Of a stretch of 55,033 nt of DNA, positions 40,001 to 44,460 are shown in pieces (position 1 is the first letter of the stretch; every line of letters starts with the position of its first letter). Source of the stretch: SVTX01 sp964526505 (GTDB lineage: Bacteria; Bacillota; Clostridia; Oscillospirales; CAG-272); NCBI GenBank assembly GCA_964526505.1, contig CAZGJC010000010.1, forward strand, positions 1 to 55,033, written 5' to 3'. Both the position numbers and the translations under genes were made by a program. The notes beneath the pieces are model-generated. The model had not been told where the DNA came from. It saw only the letters and a program-made list of their open reading frames with translations, and made no database searches.

Positions 40001-43000
40001 TCAATTACGTCATAATTAAGGTGCGAACAACTTGTATCTCCGCAAATCATGCATTCGCCGTTTACGTAGTTGTGATTTCCGTATCCCAAAGAAGTCGGAG
40101 GGGTGAGAATTTCATTGCAGTCGGAACATTTAACGCCTGCCGTAAATCCTTCAATCGTACAAGTTGCCTCTATTGCGGGAATTTCAACCTTTGTATGCCC
40201 CGTCTTTTCGATTGTCGTTTGTTCTTCAAAAATTTCGTTGCAAACCGAACAGTACGAACCGGGCGTCAAACCGTCCTCTGTACACGTAGCGGACTTTCCT
40301 TCGAGTTCAACAACCGTATGGTCGGCTAACGAACCGTATTGTACTCCGCAAGCGGAACACTGTGCCTTAGTCGTGCAAGTTGCCGTACCGCCCGTGTGTA
40401 CACCCTCGGAGGATGCAACCACGCCACCGCAACTGTCGCAAAGTTTCCAGTGATTATCACTGTCACTCTTGTATGAACCGCTACCCGAGCATACAACGGT
40501 CTCGCTGTATGAACATCCCGACGTTGAACACGTTACCGTGTGCGTTCCGTTACCCGTAGAAGTGTATACGTAACTGTGCGTGTGACTTCCGGGAACAGTA
40601 ACGTTTTGGAAAACAACGAGAGGACGAACCACTCCGTCGGTTTGTTTCATTCCTATCGTTACGTCAACCGTAAATCCGGCATACGATGAAAGATCCGTAC
40701 TCATACCGGTAGAGTAAGCCGAAAAGTTTCCATTATAATTGATATTCCACGCCGATTCACCGGCATTAGCGGAAATCACGTTACCGACATCCGTTCTGCC
40801 GGAATCATACGTTCCCGTCATTGCCATCCACGTTTTACCACCGTCAACAGATGCGTACATACTGTTTCCGCTCGCTTGATTGCCTACAACCGACCAACCG
40901 TAAATGGTAAATTTAGTAGATGTCATCTCACATCCCGACGGCAAAGTAGTCGAGTAGGAAGCACCGCCACCGCTAATTGTTGTATATCCTATGGTATTCG
41001 GAATGTCACCGTTGTTTATTTTGTTGAACGAAAATGCACCTTGCTCAGCATATACTGCTTCGGGAACCTGAACGTCGCTGATAACCGCAAATACGTTCAT
41101 TATACCGGCTCCCGACGAGTCTGTCTCACCTGTGTAACATCCCAGCGTAACCGTAACGGTTTGTCCTTTGTATGCGGACAAGTTTACGCTTACGTTAAAT
41201 CTTGCACTAACGTTAGTACCCGTGGACATTCCAACGTCCGATGCACTTACTTCCAAATTTGTATACGAAATCGGATCTGTTCCGCTCCAAGTCTTACCGC
41301 CGTCGAGCGAGTAATTTATGCCTTGGTTTATGCCTGTGCTGTTGACACACCAACCGTAAAATTCCAACGATTGTTTGGCGAGTGTCATTTTCTCGGACAG
41401 AGTTATCTCTATGGGTGTATGCTTTCCATTGGAAATACCCATTCCCACATCGATAGCAACTCCGTTAATCGTATCTATGCTTGCATTGCAATCGTATGTG
41501 TTGTCAACCGTGGGAGTCGAACTGCTTCCGCTGTCGTCCGTATCAGTCGTTCCTATAACCACGTCTTCCAGCGTCAGAAAATGCACGTAATCCGACGAAG
41601 AGGTTGTGGTTGCAAAATAAATCGTCTTTGTCTGACCGTCATATGCAGATAAATCGGCAGTTGCATTTGTAAACGACATGTTTGTAACCGTGCTTGTGGT
41701 TACACCGCCGTTTGTCTGTGCCGTTGAAAGTTGCGTGGACGTTGCGTTTCCGATAGTCGTACCGGTACAAGCCGTCCAGTTAGACTTGTCAACCGACCAA
41801 TATATGGTACCGTTGTTTCCGACACCGCCGTTGACAATCGCATATCCCGAAATGGATAACGTCTTGCCCGGTGCGGTAAATCCCGTACCGACTGCGGGCA
41901 AAATCGACGCTTCCTTTTGAGACGTAGTCCACGAAGAACTGTAACTCGGGTCTCTCTTACCTACCAAGTCGCAAGCCGTGCCGTTGATACCGCTTACCGT
42001 AGAATAATATGCGTATCTATACGTGGGAGTTCCGGCAGTGCTTGCACTCACCGAACCCACCGCTAACTTTTCAATAGTAATAAATTTCGAGACGGTTCCG
42101 CTTGCCGTCATAACGCCGAGCGTTAAATCCACGGACTGACCTGCATATGCCGAAAGATCGACAGACACCTCAAATCGTCCGTTAACACCCGTGATGTTTG
42201 TAAGTGACGAAGCGGCGTCAAGTACCTCTTGTTCTGCGGTAGAATATGCCGACACAGGCGTAGTTGCATGCCAATTGATACCGCCGTCAAGCGAGTAGTT
42301 TATACCGTCGTTGACTCCTCCGTCGGCAATCGACCAGCCCTTAAATTTCAAAGTATAAGGACTTGCAAGCGAGTCTGTTGAAAGTGTGCTTGAAAGAGTC
42401 GTAGTTACAGGCACACCGGGGTAAGATGTAAGTCCGCTTGTTCTTATATCGTTTATGTATTCGATGTACGACATGTTGTATACGGAACTTGTAACAGTAG
42501 TGCTGGGTTCAATTGTCTCTGAAAGCAACACCTGTGAACTTGTACTGCTGTAAGTTGCCGAAATATCCGCACCGTGATAGACCGCCGCAATACCGCTGGT
42601 TACCACACGGGGATATGCATTACCGTCTGCGTTTGAAGTACGTCTTACATAAATCGTGCCTTCAAGGGTTACCATCTGTGCCGATCCGCCACCGTCAAAC
42701 ATAATGGCTTTCTGCATGCCGAGTTCTACACCGATTTGTCCGATGTACTTCTTTCTCGTTGCATTTCTCGTACCGTCAACGGTAGATGTAATTGTTGTCA
42801 TAACGGCTGTTCCGTCTGCCTTGATACCTATAATGGGGCAAGGATACGCTGTGGAATTTGTCGTCTCACCGACAGCCGTAGCAACACCGTTTATTTCCTT
42901 TACAACCTCATAGAAACCACCGATAGCCTCTCTGACGTTGTTCCAAACGGAAAGGTTGTTTGTGGTATATCCCGTGGGGTCAGACGTTACAGATGCGGAA

Positions 43001-43953
43001 AAACTTACCGTCTCTCCTACAGAGAATTTGTTTTGAATACTTGCAATCGACGATCCTCTTGCGGAAATGATAACCGTGTTTGCGTCAATTGCAGGTCTGC
43101 TTGTTGTTCCCGATGCATAAATTCCCGTAACCGTTCCGCTTATGGTCTTTCCGAGACCGAATGCGGAATCGCTCATATTTACGTAAATTTCGTAAGCGTC
43201 CTCATACGCTTGCGACTCCGTACCTGTGCGTTGGTTATATATAATGATAGAGTTCGGTGCCGGCAAACGGTTTATACCTGCCGCCGTATACGTAGCGTTT
43301 CTGCTGTTGTTGGCAAACGAAACCGTTACCTGGGGAGAACCTATCATGTATGTGTTGCCGTTTGTAACCGCAAATGCAACCTGATTTGCCGCCGACGTTC
43401 CACGCTCCGCATTGTTTGTGTATGCAAGATTGTTTTCATCGTCGCAATACTGCGTAGCCCAAAGTTCACCGTCTATAATAAGTATACCTCTGGACATTGC
43501 AACGTGTTTTACCTTTGAACCCGTCGAAGAGCTTCCGTCTCCGTCATAGTCTTTGTGGTACATTATCCACGGGTCGCCGTTCATAGCGGCAACAACCGTT
43601 TCACCCGTGTGATTTTTGTTGTACTTTACGGCTTCCGTACCCATATAATTCTGACTGTACAGATAACTTCCGCAGTTGATAACTTCAAGCGTTATCTGCG
43701 AAGAGCCTGCCGGTACTTCAACCGAACTTATAACCGAGTCCTTGGCTCCGGTTATACCGTACGCCGAATCTCCGGGGATTACGGTTTGTGTGAAAATCGC
43801 TCTGGATTCCACCGAACCGACGTAAAGCGGTTGGTAATACTTTGACGTTTGTCCCGAGATATTTCCGACAAGTGCGGAAGCGGATACAACCACCGCAGAT
43901 ATCGTCAGAACAAAACATAATAAAAATGCGATTAGTCTACGAGAATTTTTCAT
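25018..43953 (-). CDS. Giant secreted protein: phosphodiester glycosidase domain plus very long Cys/His repeat array
   Basis: A 6,311-residue exported protein. ATG 43953 is chosen because AGAGGAAA precedes it and a signal peptide follows (MKNSRRLIAFLLCFVLTISA, cleavage near ASA-L). Residues about 60-470 are a phosphodiester glycosidase (NAGPA/DUF2233) domain: AAMNGDPW, GILIIDGELW, FDGGGSAQM (near 421) and RVVTSGIAAVY. Residues about 490-1120 hold four beta-rich modules (LKFKGWSIADGGVNDG, YSLDGGxxW, DLSAYxGQTVTVTLG); similar modules recur at about 2030-2320 and 2560-2850. The rest, roughly 4,600 residues, is Cys/His repeats of two kinds: about 45-residue units (ATCTEDGLTDGKKCxxCxE…GH) and, near the C-terminus (about 5750-6190), about 20-residue units (HVYDNDCDxxCNxCGxxR). 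No LPxTG, SLH or membrane anchor is seen. Function unknown; the glycosidase fold suggests a surface-glycan substrate. Confidence 0.93.
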   Translation of the reverse strand: MKNSRRLIAFLLCFVLTISAVVVSASALVGNISGQTSKYYQPLYVGSVESRAIFTQTVIPGDSAYGITGAKDSVISSVEVPAGSSQITLEVINCGSYLYSQNYMGTEAVKYNKNHTGETVVAAMNGDPWIMYHKDYDGDGSSSTGSKVKHVAMSRGILIIDGELWATQYCDDENNLAYTNNAERGTSAANQVAFAVTNGNTYMIGSPQVTVSFANNSRNATYTAAGINRLPAPNSIIIYNQRTGTESQAYEDAYEIYVNMSDSAFGLGKTISGTVTGIYASGTTSRPAIDANTVIISARGSSIASIQNKFSVGETVSFSASVTSDPTGYTTNNLSVWNNVREAIGGFYEVVKEINGVATAVGETTNSTAYPCPIIGIKADGTAVMTTITSTVDGTRNATRKKYIGQIGVELGMQKAIMFDGGGSAQMVTLEGTIYVRRTSNADGNAYPRVVTSGIAAVYHGADISATYSSTSSQVLLSETIEPSTTVTSSVYNMSYIEYINDIRTSGLTSYPGVPVTTTLSSTLSTDSLASPYTLKFKGWSIADGGVNDGINYSLDGGINWHATTPVSAYSTAEQEVLDAASSLTNITGVNGRFEVSVDLSAYAGQSVDLTLGVMTASGTVSKFITIEKLAVGSVSASTAGTPTYRYAYYSTVSGINGTACDLVGKRDPSYSSSWTTSQKEASILPAVGTGFTAPGKTLSISGYAIVNGGVGNNGTIYWSVDKSNWTACTGTTIGNATSTQLSTAQTNGGVTTSTVTNMSFTNATADLSAYDGQTKTIYFATTTSSSDYVHFLTLEDVVIGTTDTDDSGSSSTPTVDNTYDCNASIDTINGVAIDVGMGISNGKHTPIEITLSEKMTLAKQSLEFYGWCVNSTGINQGINYSLDGGKTWSGTDPISYTNLEVSASDVGMSTGTNVSARFNVSVNLSAYKGQTVTVTLGCYTGETDSSGAGIMNVFAVISDVQVPEAVYAEQGAFSFNKINNGDIPNTIGYTTISGGGASYSTTLPSGCEMTSTKFTIYGWSVVGNQASGNSMYASVDGGKTWMAMTGTYDSGRTDVGNVISANAGESAWNINYNGNFSAYSTGMSTDLSSYAGFTVDVTIGMKQTDGVVRPLVVFQNVTVPGSHTHSYVYTSTGNGTHTVTCSTSGCSYSETVVCSGSGSYKSDSDNHWKLCDSCGGVVASSEGVHTGGTATCTTKAQCSACGVQYGSLADHTVVELEGKSATCTEDGLTPGSYCSVCNEIFEEQTTIEKTGHTKVEIPAIEATCTIEGFTAGVKCSDCNEILTPPTSLGYGNHNYVNGECMICGDTSCSHLNYDVIEGYEATCTEEGLTDGKKCRDCEEVFEEQQVIDKLPHTEQTISGKAATCTSTGLTDGVICSVCKTIIVKQEVTDKIDHTEVVIKGKEATCYSDGYTDYIYCSVCKTVIQDKTTITKTDHPTDKIVTISGTPATCIDDGLTDGSICSVCNTVIVAQQKIDATGHSFTNYQYNEDATCGVDGTKTATCDNCNTTNTIKAEGTALSHNWVDATCTKNKTCSICKAEEANTALGHNPGEAKEEDRKEPTCQNKGGYNSVVYCQTCGDKLSSNYVELGTVSHSFGEYEYNGDAKCGINGTKTAKCIYADDGCTETSTIEAEGTALEHAWSTDYKYDSENHWKYCTRTGCDATSESEAHELSSGVCVCGYGCQHANTIDVEEISATCQKTGTTAGKKCSVCGKITEGCKEIAKTNHKWGEYISDGNATCAKDGTKTAYCTYGCGEKNVIDDEGSHNNVAHTPSDAIKENEVGATCTAGGSYESVVKCSVCGYEISREKIDTESLGHNADRSKYISDATGHWYACSECDDKIDFVGHTETAIGEEKSATCVSTGITAGIKCSVCEYVIEAQRTTEINSDNHDLKRYDAQASTCTVKGWNAYDECVREGCSYSTKVELDFADHVYTNYVYNNDAKCGVDGTESANCDYGCGEKDTRTKSGSALEHVYTNYKSNGDATCQKNGTETAVCDNGCGNKDTRTVENSKVDHNYVNGACEWCGKTAEIKVNSAIDSLNGMSLNQFSDWPITGDKPFTLKWTDHFGNGTASTNLKIKFWGIATGGQTLAYNVNGGAWVDFADAIANGTASGNIYGRDDVVAAFANPGFVAENAGFDGYINLSSYSGNASIGLAVKTIDGEYVQVVNITDYAIPRKFVGNIDYFNSNTVASIQGNSRDGIIVKDLGVLPGTNLWIGGWIMIDGGQQSRLAWSVNGGNTWNDISYTSNGAGQAHIDAANGAGLGDANWSYANATFDLRVTPIDLSDSKYAGQTITISIAGIATDGSPVVFAEITVTVPGMSGCTHSVPTWTSLGNGWHYGYCSVCSVKVEAQCTAGTGYGHDDTHHWTQCGVCGGVVVKTAHTGGNATCKDKATCEVCNNQYGELDTGNHTGSVVWTYTETTHTGKYSCCGEVTVENEAHTFTENTCDICGYERHDHNYTNKVTDGALKSEANCTSPAVYYKSCSICGALNENDTFTDGDKDTSNHISNLTWERSATTHKQTCDACGGVVVEGEHNYSSAADRVCNTCGYEREIKYKYSGYIDYINGSGPNGLETGYGDLGKVNHKALWSTKLTTSLIDTTLSLRGWLVVDGGHDGFVYSVDGGNTWTAVGGNYRDGIVGGHDAVAKADGVETPLLTGVCFENMNIDLSAYKGQTVTVMIGFAKGEDRVHFATVTDVSVPGATWAGIIDNVIDNGDNIFFGASGSQVNGIINMFHDSALNSTTLGLQGWMFIDGGQTGISWSVDGGKTWNTNADVIWTTPDDMTPYINTANGLCGTSASWVATDGAFKMSIDLSAYAGKTVTVTLARTIANNPTSSIIFAKINVIVPGTENHTCTAGDWTFNGKTNTHSTYCTVCGIEMREACTPSGSYSYDINGHWNACTKCNGIQHGTYVPHNINRNAPCTEGQKCTDCGYVEKEPTSCIPGDEATCTTDQVCTVCGTVIKEKLGHDLTIDVEGKTPTCSEEGWEAYKQCSRCDYNTKVVLEKTEHTRPDSYDCTKGMQCTVCETYIIEPVQEHTLDLSAPACKDRECSVCGTVVKASEEHTPNIDNATCTQDKICTVCNTMLEEATGHHYITETILEPTCGVAGTSKTYCDKCGDVKSTDTIPATGEHTPDEDNPATCTTPQYCTVCLQIVQEALGHEEVTHEGQTATCYRIGWNEYVTCSRDGCTYSTYKEIPKLDHNTTFVSKVEATCGKAGHEAYEYCTNDGCDYTTDSEDKVIPPTGNHIYDNECYDTICNVCGYDRKTAPESHTELSPATCKTQAFCSVCQHYYGELDSENHEGEVVYVGIDGTYHKGVWNCCDKVEIESQEHSGQYGCDTTCSLCGEKRENLTHEWNTTYTDGKESHWYGCQYCDAKKGEEAHVYSNVCADLDCDICGHLRDSDELQEHEVGTVATCIKKAVCKNCNQEFGDFADHKPDRDSATCTQAKVCTVCGDVLENALQHKWAESYTTSDTHHWKKCERCDEIDGYEEHDYSNNSTCICGKACSHSNYTELDEIPNTCLTPGKTAGKQCNDCGVIFEGYEDVPAKNHKFENYDYNNDATCEVDGTKTAQCENGCGASDTVKAEGTALEHDWKETARTDATCEIDGSITLTCQNCQETDTKKIEHTGHIAKGEDEWTVIIPANCTDTGVSILECKNCGAEMYRRTDDALGHDMQLTQTIAPTCTEDGYDLYTCSRCEETEQRNTTDALNHIDPTTGESAIITIPGEAATCTKPGKTDGKQCKLCGYWEEPQTEIPAGSHKWDDGEITTPATCTSTGIKHYKCLVEGCDGEKDEIIPLAEHELIWKQNATDHWKVCENCSYEEERIQHTWGDSESDNAGKCTVCEYSCQHSGGQATCEEQAVCTICQSKYGTALGHDWQTVKGFDATCEDDGLTDGIKCTRCQKWQEGHEQTVINSKGHSYTKYESDNNATCEKDGTKTATCDNGCGTKDTVEVTGSALGHKPMEAVRENVVEATCTEDGSCDSVIYCETCEKELERTPEIITHFGHKASETWTITKKATCTEDGEEVKYCVNCNTHVCENQPITKTGHSWGDDNNIGWKVTVEATCSKAGEKTRICDNAGCGHTETREISKIAHTESDWIIDEEAKCETEGKKHIECTVCGEIISVDGQEYTVIGVTGHKYSETSRTDASCLIDGEIIETCSNCGGTKTTTIPHPGHTEVEDEAVESTCTTPGKTAGSHCSVCGAIIIAQEETGLKEHTESEWITDVEAQCESTGHRYKECTVCHKVLEEETLSAEGHKPTIDVPGKDPTCTETGLEAAKKCEVCGKLCTSEGATLSQQKEIPELGHDYTIKGETIAPSCTTEGYTIYNCSRCDSTLNKDYVDATGHEYESGICKWCGGLKDCNHEYDNDCDTECNLCGFKREPKHSYVFIDGKSATCIENGYKDAYQCEVCEKWFDVDESKTPIDGRPEIKADGHKYTFVDGQGATCTAVGYEDAYQCTVCEKWFDTDDDKTPLDGRPEIEAKGHDWKTVNGYDATCTSDGLTSGEQCGVCNEWKVEQTAIPALNHPTKKELSAKAATCIDSGLEAATQCTLCNQIFNSEGKEVDAQPVVDALGHSEQSITVQPTCKNDGYVVTMCTRCYTETSERSVINATNHTGAEKLWITTKQPTCAEAGSKYEICKSCGEKTGVVEEISKTENHNYSITVTKPATCTTDGSVTQICSVCKAEKIISTTPASHGETKDVITQAPTCKEKGLKDVICTVCGETVNKDVEIETIAHTETKVITAPTCTTGGYTTYTCIVCGNVRVGDKVEALQHVGGDWVIENQATCTKAGSKYQVCENCGEKIADSDTSIKELGHIYSEKITSATCTSAGSKDYTCTRCNDTYSEPITKLDHVDGGWVIDKQATCAEAGSKHQVCKICQGQIGDSVEIEKLEHNYVTKETESSCTVAGKIIKTCTVCGDVTETEKELASHVIGGWVIDTEATCEGEGTKHAVCVNCGAKMHENTKIDANGHKYNNVVIAPTCKSEGYTIHTCTVCNKYYTDSETTKLEHVIGGWVIDTEATCENAGTKHAVCKNCGETLYANTEVKATGHGYTISITAPTCKEQGYTTYTCTNKGCEHSYNDDYKETISHSDGGWVIDKDATCTEVGSKHKVCGMCGDVIDGSTTVIEKTNHTYTTTVVPPTCTTNGYTRRTCSVCEYYEEYDVVKATDHVSGGWIIDKAATCTTDGEKHEVCIKCGATIKTETIGKTNHTYTTTVVQSTCTTDGYTLTICTICGEFTKTDEVKAGHTFVTDKAVAPTCSASGLGEGQHCSVCGYVSVEQEIIAKIAHTYDNAFDAECNVCGELRDVTACNHVYDDCEDTTCNIEGCGHVRVAPGHISQLVPGKVATCTESGLTDGYVCAVCEKVLQEQETISEKSHNPSLKDGEGNACASCTQNSVCLDCGTVLGYARHGIHGTTEIIVGSTCTTAGYKYTECNDCHQVIGTYTTLEKKEHSEGDQWTVDAEETCGKAGSKHTSCTVCGAVVSIETIPATGEHKGGQATCKNQAICEVCGQYYGDKGSHIPGSEATCTTAQYCTICLEVITAKLDHNYGEGVVISNPNCMSEGETKYTCIDCGTEKIESIAKTGEHTPGEAANCTTAQICTICKTELVPATGHKGGSATCMSQAICDICKAPYGEYDTSKHSYDNDCDRFCNDCGAEREITHKEQIIPGKDATCTESGLTDGKICTVCNTVIVEQTIIPAKGHSFVGGICENCNIKQCTGHVFDNCEDTTCNNEGCDFVRVAPGHYYSSDCDATCNGCGATRVVNAEHKYDNKCDDTCNECGAKREVGDHYYEYECSETCKYCGAVREEHKEHKPVGGSCNSKATCEYCGIVCGEATGEHVYNGCNAYCENCGAKRDESEIQHSYTDKKNATYHWSECTVCGRTNNVEAHKFDNVCDTKCDDCGYERAVTHVYDNDCDDSCNVCNAKRNVTHVYSNACDATCNKCGAVRTVPTHKYDNACDTTCNVCGAVRGIEHVYDNACDTKCNICGNVRVVPAHVYDNGCDATCNECGAIREVNHKRSEELTYGDYGHWYVCTECGRMLEYHGHVYDGCETKACACGYEREETGKHVYDNGCDATCNECGQVRTKLSHTYSYSCDKTCNICGHERGESELTHTYAFMCSQICRDCGHVDESRTHKFTNNCDADCDYGCGFVRVPSEHVYEHDCSVTCAECGALRDLPEGAEHTFEFKCSETCSVCGYTRSNVQHTYRYSYDEESHWKACKVCGKKESTETTPHNFRYTNLGDGTHKKSCRLCQYSAIEEHTFIDGVCQCKADEPVETMVYALPEMLGAKPITSKSDDKEDDK

Positions 43954-43971
43954 AAAAATTTCCTCTCTGAT

Positions 43972-44059
43972 TTTTTGCTGTATACAAAAGTTTGTATCTT
44001 CGGCAAAAATCTGTGTTTTCAACGTTACTCACATATTTTTGCTGTATACGAAGTTTGTA
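43972..44059. repeat. Direct repeat with palindromic core upstream of the giant gene
   Basis: TTTTTGCTGTATAC followed by AAAAGTTTGTA at 43972-43996 and by GAAGTTTGTA at 44036-44059. The first copy contains the perfect palindrome ATACAAA-AG-TTTGTAT (43982-43997). They lie between the start codon and a weak promoter candidate, a place where operator pairs are found. No regulator is assigned. Confidence 0.5.
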
Positions 44060-44125
44060 CCCGAGAACAATACTCTCTTTTTGTCTCCGATACAAACGGG
44101 ATAAATGAATAATCAGGTTTTTGCG

Positions 44126-44153
44126 AGTGTAGACTACCTTTTTGTGTACTCAA
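44126..44153 (-). promoter_or_regulatory. Weak promoter candidate for the giant gene
   Basis: Minus strand: TTGAGT (44148-44153), 16-bp spacer, TACACT (44126-44131). Both boxes are imperfect; it is the best match I see in the 500 bases upstream. Confidence 0.3.
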
Positions 44154-44188
44154 ATTGTGTATTTTTCACAAATTTTTGAGTGAGGGCG

Positions 44189-44212
44189 AAAAAATCCCCC
44201 GAAGGATTTTTT
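44189..44212 (-). terminator. Terminator downstream of lysS
   Basis: AAAAAATCC / GGATTTTTT, a 9-bp stem with loop CCCGAA (plus-strand reading). It ends the 250-base interval that follows lysS. That interval (44213-44460) holds no gene. It has a nested stem (CCGTGC/GCACGG around GACGAC/GTCGTC), several GTGCCG/CGGCAC-type segments able to pair, and about four imperfect tandem copies of AATGCTATxGGG. Confidence 0.7.
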
Positions 44213-44460
44213 CGGACCATTAAATTTCAAGGTAATGCTACAGGGAAATTGCTATGGGAAATGCTATTCGGGGGAAATGCTATTTAGTTTTGCCGTGTCA
44301 GCCCGACAGTCTCACACCGTGTAAATACACGATATTTGTCTGACCAAGACTCGGTAAATTTTTGTGCCGTGTAAGGAATTGGAATCTCCGCCGTGCCGAC
44401 GACTCTTTTTGTGTCGTCTCCGCACGGGAAGTTTTGCATTCTGTTTTCGGCACGATATTT

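Noticed and set aside
25018..43953. CRISPR array or direct-repeat locus in the 25-44 kb region
   Set aside because: The repetition is at protein level in one continuous reading frame; DNA repeats are diverged and there are no constant-length spacers.
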